A DNA stretch of 64,000 nucleotides, taken from contig CAKQDU010000009.1 of NCBI GenBank assembly GCA_934229625.1, positions 1 to 64,000 on the forward strand, written 5' to 3'. Source of the stretch: an uncultured Alphaproteobacteria bacterium. GTDB taxonomy: Bacteria; Pseudomonadota; Alphaproteobacteria; RF32; CAG-239. The notes beneath the pieces are model-generated. The model had not been told where the DNA came from, made no database searches, and saw only the letters and a program-made list of their open reading frames with translations. The translations under genes and the position numbers were made by a program. Below, in pieces: positions 27,258 through 35,262 of this stretch. Positions within the stretch are counted from its first letter, which is position 1; each line of letters begins with the position of its first letter.

Positions 27258-27291
27258 GGATTGTTTCGTCGTTGCACTACTCGCAATGACG
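27258..27291 (+). repeat. Short dispersed repeat, copy 2
   Basis: GGATTGTTTCG...CTCGCAATGACG, read in frame in the pilin 4 leader as LFRRCTTRND. Confidence 0.7.
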
Positions 27292-27878
27292 TTTGCTCTG
27301 TCGGTCGGTCAATGATAGAAATGCTCGGCGTTCTGGCTATTATCGGCGTTCTCTCAGTAGGCGGCATCGCCGGCTATTCCAAAGCAATGCAAAAGTTTAA
27401 GCAGAATAAATGGTTGGCACAGATTGAAGAATTGATATTCTCAACTAAAGAACTTTATAAAAATGAAAAAATTTACGGAACCCCAAATGAGGCCTTACTG
27501 CCCACACTAAAAAATTTAGGAGCCATTCCTAACGATATGCTGCACGATTATAATTTGGACATCTATGATAATAGAGTTGATATTCAGATATATTCATGGC
27601 TTAAATGGCATCGTTTCACCATAATGTTTTATATGAAACCTAATACTGAAGCAGAATATAATTGCCGCGAATTATTTAATTTTGCTGATACAAATCCGGA
27701 CATATTCAGCGTTGTAGAATGGACTGCCGGTTACTCGATTTGCGGAAAAGGCGTTGAAGCATCATATAAAGACGAAGGTCGCTGCATTCCTTATAATTGG
27801 CAGCAAATCACAGATATATGCAAAATATGTAAACAAAAACCATGTACTGCTTTGCTTTTATTTAATAATGAAACCTAA
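27261..27878 (+). CDS. Pilin-like protein 4 (GRSMIEM family, module A)
   Basis: 205 residues from the TTG at 27261. The leader FRRCTTRNDVCSVG is cut before RSMIEM, followed by LGVLAIIGVLSVGGIAGYSKAMQKFK. The middle is shorter and unlike other members. The tail keeps the cysteines (NCREL, ICGKG, RCIP, ICKICKQKPC) but ends NNET rather than in the usual Phe/Leu, so it is a divergent member. The frame is open back to the CT tract at 27121. Role as for pilin 3. Confidence 0.78.
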   Translation: MFRRCTTRNDVCSVGRSMIEMLGVLAIIGVLSVGGIAGYSKAMQKFKQNKWLAQIEELIFSTKELYKNEKIYGTPNEALLPTLKNLGAIPNDMLHDYNLDIYDNRVDIQIYSWLKWHRFTIMFYMKPNTEAEYNCRELFNFADTNPDIFSVVEWTAGYSICGKGVEASYKDEGRCIPYNWQQITDICKICKQKPCTALLLFNNET

Positions 27879-27908
27879 ACATGTTTAGCCAAACCATAGT
27901 ATATAGCA

Positions 27909-27940
27909 AAAAAACTCCGCCACTTAAAACGGAGTTTTTT
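27909..27940. terminator. Bidirectional intrinsic terminator
   Basis: An 11-bp stem AAAAAACTCCG/CGGAGTTTTTT with a 10-nt loop, between pilin 4 (plus) and the small minus-strand gene. Confidence 0.85.
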
Positions 27941-27956
27941 AAAATTCAGATAAATT

Positions 27957-28157
27957 CTATTTACTAAAACCACGTGGAGGACGGCGGTCTCGCATACCGA
28001 TTGGAGAACGTCTAGCCGATGCTTCAGCTTTTTCTTTGGCTTTGGCGCGAGCTTTCTCAGCACCTTTACAATGACATTCTTCACCACGCGTTAACACTTT
28101 GGTACAATAGGCACAATAAATTTTGCCGTTTGCAATTACTGTAAAAATTGAATCCAT
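27957..28157 (-). CDS. Small Cys-rich basic protein (possible zinc knuckle)
   Basis: A 66-residue ORF. The N-terminal half has CAYC (residues 15-18) and CHC (28-30), which could bind one zinc. The C-terminal half is Lys/Arg/Ala-rich (KARAKAKEKAEASARRSPIG) and may bind nucleic acid. The ribosome site is weak. It has a terminator behind it and no competing ORF. No family was recognised; it may be a real small protein or a chance ORF. Confidence 0.5.
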   Translation of the reverse strand: MDSIFTVIANGKIYCAYCTKVLTRGEECHCKGAEKARAKAKEKAEASARRSPIGMRDRRPPRGFSK

Positions 28158-28256
28158 AATAAAAATAATTTAAAACTTTAATAATAAAAAATATATAGTC
28201 CATATAACAACATCTTACTATTTTGTCAAATAGAAAATCAAGTCTCTAAAATTATC

Positions 28257-28285
28257 TTTACTTTCGGGTTTTATTCCGTTAAAAT
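28257..28285 (+). promoter_or_regulatory. Promoter of module B leader RNA, copy 2
   Basis: TTTACT (28257-28262), 17 bp, TAAAAT (28280-28285). The RNA begins at about 28292 (GGATAGG). Confidence 0.7.
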
Positions 28286-28291
28286 AAATGT

Positions 28292-28525
28292 CGGATAGGC
28301 AATAGTCTGTCTGGGGTGTGGAAACCTCTTAAAAGAACACCTTTGTGCAAAGGTGAAATTTTGTACATACCTTCTGGTCTGTTCGGCTGGAAGGTAGCTG
28401 AATGTGCTATATATAATATATAGCTAATAAGCTACACTATTTTTTCTTTTAGTAGTTTCCAACTTCCAGCCATCTCGCCGATGGCTTTTTTTGTTTTAAT
28501 GATAAAATAATGAAAGGAAGTTGTT
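28292..28525 (+). ncRNA. Module B structured leader RNA, copy 2 (candidate attenuator)
   Basis: Homologue of the 7022-7239 leader. Helices: GGGGT 28313-28317 with ACCTC 28324-28328; CACCTTT 28338-28344 with AAAGGTG 28349-28355; CCTTCTGGTC 28370-28379 with GGCTGGAAGG 28385-28394. The long-range pairing GGCTGGAAG (28385-28393) with CTTCCAGCC (28463-28471) overlaps the terminator 5' arm. Compared with copy 1, both sides of the second helix and of the long-range helix changed together. It precedes pilin 5. Confidence 0.72.
28469..28492 (+). terminator. Terminator at the end of the module B leader, copy 2
   Basis: GCCATC, loop TCGCC, GATGGC, then seven T, 34 bp before the pilin 5 start. Confidence 0.82.
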
Positions 28526-29170
28526 ATGAAACAAAATCAATTTGGCCGCAGTATGATAGAAATGCTAGGTGTGCTGGCTATTGTCGGCGTACTAAGCGTT
28601 GGCGGTATCGCAGGCTATTCCAAAGCTATGGAAAAGTGGAAAACCAACCGCGCCATAGAAGATTACAGTTTGCTAATACATGGTCTTTTAGAGCATATTG
28701 ACGACATACATAAACTGCCGCAGCCTGACCCTATTGGACTTACAGAAATAGCAAATTCGCTTAATTTGATTCCCAATAATTGGGAAATTTTGAATGAAGC
28801 ATATCTGCATGATGCCTACGGCAATACTATTAGTTTGAGGGTACATCGCCAAGAAGGAAATATGCCGGCCAGAATTTCTTTTGACTTACAGCTTGGCGGC
28901 ATTCAAACCGCTGACAACGGCTCCTATTCTCCGGCATTTTCCGTACGCCTGTGCCGCTCTCTGTTTACAGATTTAATTATGCCGATAAATTCTTCAATTT
29001 GGGCAACCGCGGTTAATCAAAAGAAAAGCGGTTGGATAAATTATTATAGTAATAGCTGGTGCGGCGGCAATAATAAATGTTTAGGCGACTTAACCATTAC
29101 ACAAATAGATGATTTATGCCGCTCTTGCGACGGAAGCAAAGAGGCTTGCAGCGTAAATATAAGTTTTTAA
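28526..29170 (+). CDS. Pilin-like protein 5 (GRSMIEM family, module B)
   Basis: A 214-residue protein with leader MKQNQFG and mature start RSMIEMLGVLAIVGVLSVGG. The layout is close to pilin 2: EHIDDIHKL helix, LNLIPNNWEI, the ISFDLQLGGIQ strand, and six tail cysteines (RLCRS, WCGG, KCLGD, DLCRSC, ACSV). The start follows GAAAGGAAGTTGTT. It is controlled by the leader RNA and terminator directly upstream. It may be the most recent duplicate partner of pilin 2. Confidence 0.85.
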   Translation: MKQNQFGRSMIEMLGVLAIVGVLSVGGIAGYSKAMEKWKTNRAIEDYSLLIHGLLEHIDDIHKLPQPDPIGLTEIANSLNLIPNNWEILNEAYLHDAYGNTISLRVHRQEGNMPARISFDLQLGGIQTADNGSYSPAFSVRLCRSLFTDLIMPINSSIWATAVNQKKSGWINYYSNSWCGGNNKCLGDLTITQIDDLCRSCDGSKEACSVNISF

Positions 29171-29191
29171 AATTACCATAACATTTTGCGG

Positions 29192-29219
29192 TTGACTTAT
29201 GGCGTGAGGCTGTTATAGA
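29192..29219 (+). promoter_or_regulatory. Module A promoter, copy 3
   Basis: TTGACT (29192-29197), 16 bp, TATAGA (29214-29219). Confidence 0.75.
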
Positions 29220-29257
29220 ATTGGAGTGTAAACAACATAAATTTAGAGGAAAGAAAG

Positions 29258-29314
29258 ATGAAAAATAAGCTATTCAAAGGTCTCTCTCTCTCTCTGCAAA
29301 TCCTAAACATCTGA
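29258..29314 (+). CDS. Module A leader ORF with CT tract, copy 3
   Basis: The same 18-codon leader ORF with seven CT units (29282-29295). The pilin 6 frame is offset by two bases and open back to the tract. Confidence 0.6.
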   Translation: MKNKLFKGLSLSLQILNI

Positions 29315-29418
29315 TTAAAGGCGTATTTTCTGCCGCTCAGCGTGTTTTTGCAGAGTTCGGCATAAAAAATCACACATTCGGAAATAACACATTCAGTAGC
29401 TACTCTATAAAGGGTTCT

Positions 29419-29452
29419 GGATTGCTTCGTTGTTGCACTCCTTGCAATGACG
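29419..29452 (+). repeat. Short dispersed repeat, copy 3
   Basis: GGATTGCTTCG...CTTGCAATGACG, read in frame as LLRCCTPCND in the pilin 6 leader. Confidence 0.7.
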
Positions 29453-30060
29453 CTTCCTCTGTCGGTCGGTCAATGATTGAAATGCTCGGCGTTTTGGCGA
29501 TTATAGGAGTGCTGAGTGTGAGTGGTATCGCAGGCTATTCCAAAGCGATGGAAAAATGGAAAATAGACAAGGCCATAGGCGAATACAGCATGCTTATTTT
29601 CGGCATATTAGAACATTTACAAGATTTAAAAAAACTAGAAGATGGTACAAACATCAGTCGTTTTTTAAAAGATATAAATTTAGTTCCTCAAAGCTGGAAA
29701 TATGCGCCAACAACAGTTTTTTTTGACAGTCTTGGTAATAATATCAATATATTTCTTAGAAACAATAAATTAACAATTGATATGTATTTAGGCGGTTTTA
29801 AATTAAATGAAAAAGGAAATACCGTTTCAGCAAACTTTTCTCACAAATTATGTACCGAATTTATGCAAAATATTACGCTGCCTTTGCACTCTGCTTTATA
29901 TCATGTTTGGATACATAATGTCGCCTATATTTTTTACGGCGATGCCTATTGTAACGGAGCTGATAAAAAATGTTTCAATCAGATATCTTTAACCGATATC
30001 AATAAATATTGTTCGGCGTGTTCTTCTGATAAAGCCTGCGCAATTGTTTTAGAATTTTAA
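29422..30060 (+). CDS. Pilin-like protein 6 (GRSMIEM family, module A)
   Basis: 212 residues from the TTG at 29422. The leader LRCCTPCNDASSVG is cut before RSMIEM, followed by LGVLAIIGVLSVSGIAGYSKAMEKWK. The middle resembles pilins 1 and 9 (LVPQSWKYAP, TIDMYLGGFKLNEKGN). The tail is FYGDAYC...KCFNQISLTDINKYCSAC...ACAIVLEF, the full cysteine pattern. The frame is open to the CT tract at 29282. A terminator follows at 30066-30105. Confidence 0.8.
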   Translation: MLRCCTPCNDASSVGRSMIEMLGVLAIIGVLSVSGIAGYSKAMEKWKIDKAIGEYSMLIFGILEHLQDLKKLEDGTNISRFLKDINLVPQSWKYAPTTVFFDSLGNNINIFLRNNKLTIDMYLGGFKLNEKGNTVSANFSHKLCTEFMQNITLPLHSALYHVWIHNVAYIFYGDAYCNGADKKCFNQISLTDINKYCSACSSDKACAIVLEF

Positions 30061-30065
30061 AGCAA

Positions 30066-30105
30066 AACCCCATCGGCTTTTTGACTTTTGATGGGGTTGC
30101 TTTTT
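30066..30105. terminator. Intrinsic terminator between pilin 6 and cysS
   Basis: AACCCCATC (30066-30074) pairs with GATGGGGTT (30090-30098), followed by GCTTTTTC. It can serve both converging genes. Confidence 0.75.
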
Positions 30106-31482
30106 CTATAGTTTTTTCCAAGTTGTGCCGGTTGGACCGTCTTCCAAAACAATTCCGCGCTCTTTCAGCTCGTTGCGGATAGCGTCGGCAGTCGCCCAAT
30201 CCTTATTCTTTTTAGCTTCGGCACGTTTTGCTATCAATGCTTCTATTTCTGTGTCTTCAGCGTCGGTAGTTCCCTTAAACCAGCTTTCAGCATCGTTATA
30301 TAATAAACCAAGCATATAAGCGTTAGCTAAAAGTTCTGATTTATATTTTATGCGTTCTTCTTTGGTTTCGGCTTTATTCAAATTACCCAAAGTTTCGTGC
30401 AAATATGACAAAGCCAGCGGTGTGTTTAAGTCATCACACAAAGCAGCTATCAGCTTTTCGCTTGGTTCTGTTTTTTCGGCTGGAATATCGGCATTTTTCA
30501 GCAAAGCGTTATAAAATTTATCCAAAATATTTTTAGCCTGTTCCAAGCCTTCAAACGTAAAATTAAATGGTTGATGATAGTGAGTGGTTAAAAACAGCAG
30601 ACGCAAAGCTTCGGCCGGATATTTAGCCAATATTTCATCAACAGTATAAAAATTGCCTAGCGATTTAGACATTTTTACGCCGTTAATCATCAGCATGCCG
30701 GTATGCACCCAATAGTGGGCAAAATGTGTCCCCGGATAGGCACAGCAAGATTGCGCGCACTCATTTTCATGGTGCGGAAAGATTAAATCAGAACCGCCGC
30801 CGTGAATATCAAAATCATTGCCCAGCAATTTGGAACTCATGGCAGAGCATTCCAAATGCCACCCCGGACGGCCATAACCCCACGGACTATCCCACCCAGG
30901 TTGGTCAGCATCTGATGGTTTCCACAAAATAAAGTCGGCAGGATTCTTTTTATAGTCGGCAATTTCCACCCGCGCGCCGGCAACCATTTCTTTCATTGAG
31001 CGACCGGATAAAAAGCCATAATTCGGCATAGAATCCACATCAAACAAAACTTGTTTATCGGCGATGTAGGCATGACCGTTTTTTAGCAGCAATTCCACCA
31101 GTTTAATCATCTCCGGAATATATTCCGTAGCGCGCGGACGATAATTCGGCGATAAAACATTTAATTTTGCCATATCGTCAATATACCAATTATAGGTTTG
31201 CTCCGTGATTTCACGGATAGATTTTCCGGTTTCTTTGTGTTTGTTCAAAATTTTGTCGTCAACATCGGTGATGTTAGAAACATAGGTAACGTGCTCTTTA
31301 CCATAAACATAGCACAACAAACGATATAAAACGTCATAGACAACAGGAGTTTTAGCGTTGCCTAAATGAGCTTTGTCATAAACCGTTGGTCCGCAGACAT
31401 ACATACGCACATTGTCGGCGTCTATCGGAATAAATTTATCCTTACGCTGTTTTAAGGTATTGTGCAAATATATTTCCGGCAT
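30106..31482 (-). CDS. cysS: Cysteinyl-tRNA synthetase
   Basis: A 458-residue class I synthetase. MYVCGPTVYDKAHLGNAKTP contains the HIGH equivalent HLGN and the zinc cysteine. HLECSAMSSKLLG, the zinc-binding GGGSDLIFPHHENECAQS and the KMSKS loop VKMSKSLGNF are in normal order. It lies 12 bp downstream of gltX on the same strand and is probably co-transcribed with it. Confidence 0.97.
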   Translation of the reverse strand: MPEIYLHNTLKQRKDKFIPIDADNVRMYVCGPTVYDKAHLGNAKTPVVYDVLYRLLCYVYGKEHVTYVSNITDVDDKILNKHKETGKSIREITEQTYNWYIDDMAKLNVLSPNYRPRATEYIPEMIKLVELLLKNGHAYIADKQVLFDVDSMPNYGFLSGRSMKEMVAGARVEIADYKKNPADFILWKPSDADQPGWDSPWGYGRPGWHLECSAMSSKLLGNDFDIHGGGSDLIFPHHENECAQSCCAYPGTHFAHYWVHTGMLMINGVKMSKSLGNFYTVDEILAKYPAEALRLLFLTTHYHQPFNFTFEGLEQAKNILDKFYNALLKNADIPAEKTEPSEKLIAALCDDLNTPLALSYLHETLGNLNKAETKEERIKYKSELLANAYMLGLLYNDAESWFKGTTDAEDTEIEALIAKRAEAKKNKDWATADAIRNELKERGIVLEDGPTGTTWKKL

Positions 31483-31494
31483 TTTATCCTCCTG

Positions 31495-32817
31495 TTAAGC
31501 TTTTTGCCCCAGCAAACGTTTTTTTGCTTTTTCATAACCGATTAGCGGCAGCAGAGTTTTTAGTTCCGGTCCATTATCCAAAGCCGTCAGCGCTTTGCGT
31601 ACCGGATGAAACAGCTCGCGTCCTTTTTTGCCGCTTTGAGCTTTAAGAATTGACATCCATTCATTAAAAGTGTTTTCAGTCCAAGTTTCAGCCGGCAATA
31701 ATTCAGCAGCTAAATCAGTTAAGGCTTTATCTTCAATAATCGGAGTAACCTCTTTGTGGCAAATGTCTTCCCAAACTTTTACATCATCTACCACATCTAA
31801 ATTAGCGCGCACATCATTCCAAAACGTTTCATCGGCGTCAATACGGTCTTTTACCAAACTATACGGCATTGAGCGAACTACTTTGGTGTTGAAATGTTTC
31901 AATTCTTCTTCATCAAACTTAGGCTGAGAACGGCCAAGTTTAGTAAAATCTAAAGAGGCTGCCAGTTCGTCCAAAGAATAATACGGCTCTATAGCATCGG
32001 AAGTGCCGAGTTTTGCTAAAAATGAGCAAATTGCCATAGCTTCAACGCCTTCAGCTTTCAATTCACGCACACCTAAGCTCCCCAAACGTTTAGAAAGTTT
32101 ACCTTCGGTGCCGGTCAATAGCGGCAAGTGAGCAAAAGTCGGAACTTTACCGCCGATAGCCTCAAACATTTGAATTTGCGAGGCGGTGTTTGTGGTGTGG
32201 TCTTCGCCGCGTACAATATGAGTAATACCAAAGTCGCTGTCATCAATGCAAGAAGGCAGATGATACAAATAGCTGCCGTCTTCACGGATGATAATCGGGT
32301 CGCTGAGTTTTTCGGCCTCATAGCGGCAATGTCCGCGCACAATATCGTTCCATTCTATCACGCCGTCCAGCAACTTAAAGCGATAGTGCGGCTTGCGGCC
32401 TTCGGCTTTGAATTTGGCTAAATCCTCGGCTGTGTAGCGCAGAGCCTGACGGTCATAAACCGGAGCCAAACCTTTTGCCATAGCGCGTTTACGCTTGATT
32501 TCAAGTTCTTCAGGGGTTTCATAGCAAGCATAAATGCGGCCTTCGTCCATAAGTTTTTTGGTCACTTCATTATAGCGGTCAAAACGAGCTGACTGGCGAG
32601 CTTCCTCGCTCCACTCAAAACCAAGCCATATAAGACTTTCCCGCATTGCGTCTTCATATTCTTTTTTAGACCGCACGCGGTCTGTATCATCAATTCTCAG
32701 CATAAATTTACCGCCGAGTTTTTTAGCCAACAACCAGTTAAACAAAGCGGTTCTGGTGTTGCCAATGTGCATAAAGCCGGTTGGGCTTGGTGCGAATCTT
32801 ACTTTTATTTCAGACAT
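31495..32817 (-). CDS. gltX: Glutamyl-tRNA synthetase
   Basis: A 440-residue class I synthetase. RFAPSPTGFMHIGNTRTALF carries HIGH (HIGN). The KMSKS equivalent is KLSKRLG. The anticodon-binding C-terminal domain is complete. Alphaproteobacteria often carry two gltX copies, one of which charges tRNA-Gln for amidation; which this is cannot be told. It precedes cysS. Confidence 0.95.
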   Translation of the reverse strand: MSEIKVRFAPSPTGFMHIGNTRTALFNWLLAKKLGGKFMLRIDDTDRVRSKKEYEDAMRESLIWLGFEWSEEARQSARFDRYNEVTKKLMDEGRIYACYETPEELEIKRKRAMAKGLAPVYDRQALRYTAEDLAKFKAEGRKPHYRFKLLDGVIEWNDIVRGHCRYEAEKLSDPIIIREDGSYLYHLPSCIDDSDFGITHIVRGEDHTTNTASQIQMFEAIGGKVPTFAHLPLLTGTEGKLSKRLGSLGVRELKAEGVEAMAICSFLAKLGTSDAIEPYYSLDELAASLDFTKLGRSQPKFDEEELKHFNTKVVRSMPYSLVKDRIDADETFWNDVRANLDVVDDVKVWEDICHKEVTPIIEDKALTDLAAELLPAETWTENTFNEWMSILKAQSGKKGRELFHPVRKALTALDNGPELKTLLPLIGYEKAKKRLLGQKA

Positions 32818-32896
32818 TTACTTTCCTATATATTTTTGCGCAAATTTAATTCAAAATCTTTGCGTATCATATAAAGGTTATTTGCGGATTTCAACC

Positions 32897-33589
32897 CTAA
32901 AATGCGCCGGAATCCAAGTTTTGTTGATTTTTTTGCTCATTATCGTCTACTATAGTTTGCAAATCTTCCAAAAACCAATCAATCTCATCATCATTATCTT
33001 CATGTATCATCTTATAGAAACGGTCTCGAAAAGCCAAAAGCAAACTGCTGGAACCGATTTTCAGGTCGCGGACCTGAAATCTTTCGCCTTTTTTGATGAT
33101 GCTGAATAAAACATTAAAGCCGTTTTGCGATTCTGACGTACTGAGCTGTTTCAGTTTTATAACACACAAAACATCGGCTCCGGTTTTTGTTTGTAAAACT
33201 TTAGACACAGAAAATGAAATATCCCCCTCGCCCAAATTGAGCGGATATCCTTTATATAAGCCGTTGATATATTGTTTAAACAGCGGAACATATTGTTTTT
33301 GCTGCTCAGGAGTCATCTTTTTCCAATATTTTCCGACAGCAAATTTAGCGGCATGGTCTAAGTCTATATCTTTATAAAAAATCTCGTCCAATGCTTTATA
33401 TTTACGGGACAAATTTGTATCATTTAGAATATGTATAATCATATTGCCTTTGGAATTTGCCCAATTTTTTGCCTCATCCGTATTGATTTTTTCTGCCGCA
33501 AAAACCTCTGCCGACATAAACAAAACTAAAAAAAATATAATAAGTCTTAAGAAAACTTTCATCTTTATTTTATATCCTATAAACTGCAT
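32897..33589 (-). CDS. mlaC: MlaC/Ttg2D-family phospholipid-binding protein
   Basis: 230 residues from 33589, or 221 from the Met at 33562. The latter is preferred because MKVFLRLIIFFLVLFMSAEVFA is then a clean signal peptide. The MlaC fold signature is seen in HAAKFAVGKYWKKMTPEQQKQYVPLFKQYI. MlaC shuttles phospholipids across the periplasm to keep the outer membrane asymmetric. No mla transporter genes adjoin it. The acidic Glu/Asp/Asn-rich tail is longer than usual. Confidence 0.83.
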   Translation of the reverse strand: MQFIGYKIKMKVFLRLIIFFLVLFMSAEVFAAEKINTDEAKNWANSKGNMIIHILNDTNLSRKYKALDEIFYKDIDLDHAAKFAVGKYWKKMTPEQQKQYVPLFKQYINGLYKGYPLNLGEGDISFSVSKVLQTKTGADVLCVIKLKQLSTSESQNGFNVLFSIIKKGERFQVRDLKIGSSSLLLAFRDRFYKMIHEDNDDEIDWFLEDLQTIVDDNEQKNQQNLDSGAF

Positions 33590-33613
33590 TTATAGATGTA
33601 GATTAACATAAAA

Positions 33614-34711
33614 ATGGTTAATAAGATGAAAAAATTTTTAAAATTCGGCGTTTTATCCGCTTTTTTACCAATGTTGGTTCAGGCTCAGCCGCTTCCGCAA
33701 TTTCAGGAACCGGTTTATTATGCGGCTCCAACATATTATCATCCGCTGGCGCCTCAGACCCAGCAGCAACGCAGTCCTATTGAACAAATGGTCTGGAATA
33801 ACAAAGTCCGCTGCGGCAGCGACCTTAGCGTAAAAACATACGCAAACAAAGAAGACGGGGTTTGGAGCGGCGTTGATGCTGATTTATGCCGTGTGATAGC
33901 ACAGGCGCTTCTGGGCGATAACAAAAAAATCCAGATGGTTAATGTGTCGCAAAAAAACATGTCACGAGCTTTAGATGAAGACCGGATTGATGTGATGCTG
34001 AGCGGCGGCGCCTATTCTGCCAAAACAGAAACATCACGCCAAGCCTTGAGCGCCGGATTTTTATATTATGACCATCAGATGCTGATGGTACACAAAGACG
34101 ATTCGGATGACTTGGAAAATTACCGCGGTAAAAAAATCTGCATTTCCACCGACTCCGATTATTACAAAAATTTTGATGACTATAATATGAAATATAATCT
34201 TGGCATCAAATATTTAACTTTTAACACCCTGAAAGAAGCTAAAGAGGCCTTTTTACTAAACCGTTGTCAAATGATGACGGCAAGCGGACTGATGCTGCAC
34301 GGAATTTTGCGCGATTTGCCTGGGGCAAATGCCAAAGTTTTGAAACAAGAAATCGCCTTGCATCCTGTTTATGCCTATGTGCAGCGTGACAATGCCGAAC
34401 TTCGCTTGGCGTTGAAATGGATTTTTAATGCGCTGTTTTTGGCTGAACAATATGATATAAATGTGCAGAATCTGGAATTTTATTCCACCAACGACAATCC
34501 GGAAATCCGCAATTTGCTTGGCGACGACGAACAGCTGTGGACAGACCTGAAAGTAAAACCTCATTGGCTTAAAGAAATTATTTCTCTGCTAGGCAACTAC
34601 CGCGATATTTTTGATAAAGATTTAGGACGTGATTCGGAATATCAGCTAAAACGCGGAGAAGGAAAGTTGGTTAAAGACGGCGGCACAATTTACCCATTGC
34701 CGTTTATGTAA
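33614..34711 (+). CDS. Periplasmic amino-acid-type solute-binding protein
   Basis: 365 residues; MKKFLKFG at 33626 is the likely start of the signal peptide, ending LVQAQ. After a Pro/Gln/Tyr-rich stretch comes a family-3 binding-protein fold: VRCGSDLSVKTYANKEDGVW, GVDADLCRVIAQALLGDNKK, DVMLSGGAYSAKTETSRQAL, KKICISTDSDYYKNF. This resembles the AapJ/BztA group of polar amino-acid receptors. No permease or ATPase is adjacent, so it may serve a distant transporter or have another role. Confidence 0.82.
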   Translation: MVNKMKKFLKFGVLSAFLPMLVQAQPLPQFQEPVYYAAPTYYHPLAPQTQQQRSPIEQMVWNNKVRCGSDLSVKTYANKEDGVWSGVDADLCRVIAQALLGDNKKIQMVNVSQKNMSRALDEDRIDVMLSGGAYSAKTETSRQALSAGFLYYDHQMLMVHKDDSDDLENYRGKKICISTDSDYYKNFDDYNMKYNLGIKYLTFNTLKEAKEAFLLNRCQMMTASGLMLHGILRDLPGANAKVLKQEIALHPVYAYVQRDNAELRLALKWIFNALFLAEQYDINVQNLEFYSTNDNPEIRNLLGDDEQLWTDLKVKPHWLKEIISLLGNYRDIFDKDLGRDSEYQLKRGEGKLVKDGGTIYPLPFM

Positions 34712-34813
34712 ACATGATATTTGTGCAAAAAGTATTTTTCTACAAAAAAATGCTTGCTTTTTGTAATAAAACTGTGTATCTAATATCAGAACATTGTGAA
34801 AAGCAAGTGTTAT

Positions 34814-34889
34814 AGGGGTATAGCTCAGTTGGTAGAGCATCGGTCTCCAAAACCGAGTGTCGTGAGTTCGAATCTTACTGCCCCTGCCA
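34814..34889 (+). tRNA. tRNA-Trp (CCA)
   Basis: A 76-nt cloverleaf. Acceptor AGGGGTA pairs with TGCCCCT, then G and encoded CCA (34887-34889). The D-loop contains AGTTGGTA. The anticodon stem TCGGT/ACCGA encloses CTCCAAA, anticodon CCA (tryptophan). The T-loop is TTCGAAT. Tandem tail repeats follow. Confidence 0.96.
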
Positions 34890-34895
34890 AAAACA

Positions 34896-34921
34896 AAGCC
34901 GCCTTTATGGCGGTTTTTTTA
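34896..34921 (+). terminator. Terminator in tRNA-Trp repeat unit 1
   Basis: GCCGCC, loop TTTAT, GGCGG, then seven T. Confidence 0.85.
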
Positions 34922-35055
34922 TGGCATTCGGGGCCGTTGATGAGAACTCACGAAAAAGTGGTTCGACCACAAACGAAAGGCAGACGCAAGTATGCCGGTG
35001 AGCTTTGCGAATGAGCGCTGTGGCGGCGTAGCCAATCTTGCTGCCCCTGCCAAAA

Positions 35056-35083
35056 CAAAGCCGCCTTTTTGGGCGGTTTTTTT
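35056..35083 (+). terminator. Terminator in tRNA-Trp repeat unit 2
   Basis: GCCGCC, loop TTTTTG, GGCGG, then seven T. Confidence 0.82.
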
Positions 35084-35218
35084 ATGGCATTCGGGGCCGT
35101 TGATGAGAACTCACGAAAAAGTGGTTCGACCACAAGCGAAAGGCAGACGCAAGTATGCCGGTGAGCTTTGCGAATGAGCGCTGTGGCGGCGTAGCCAATC
35201 TTACTGCCCCTGCCAAAA

Positions 35219-35250
35219 ATAAAGCCGCCTTTTAGGGCGTTTTTTTTTGC
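35219..35250 (+). terminator. Terminator in partial repeat unit 3
   Basis: The GCCGCC...GGGCG stem is followed by eight T. The unit is truncated after it, where the convergent pilin 7 begins. Confidence 0.65.
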
Positions 35251-35262
35251 AATAACAATAAA

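Larger units (their letters stand above)
34871..35250 (+). repeat. tRNA-Trp tail repeats, 163-bp unit
   Basis: Two full tandem units (34871-35033, 35034-35196) and a partial third (from 35197). Each opens with the last 19 nt of tRNA-Trp (AATCTTACTGCCCCTGCCA; one change in unit 2), then an intrinsic terminator, then about 110 bp holding AGTATGCCGGTGAG and ending GGCGTAGCC. Unit 1 and unit 2 are nearly identical. The anchors and unit length match the tRNA-Pro tail repeat. ORFs read through the units (GPLMRTHEKVV) are considered non-coding. Confidence 0.9.

Noticed and set aside
34796..35177. ORFs reading through tRNA-Trp and its tail repeats (GPLMRTHEKVVRPQ...)
   Set aside because: They arise from the tRNA and repeat sequence, contain intrinsic terminators, and have no ribosome site. 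Treated as non-coding repeat.
34871..35250. Possible CRISPR array
   Set aside because: The units are 163 bp and nearly identical throughout, with no short repeats separated by unique spacers and no cas genes.
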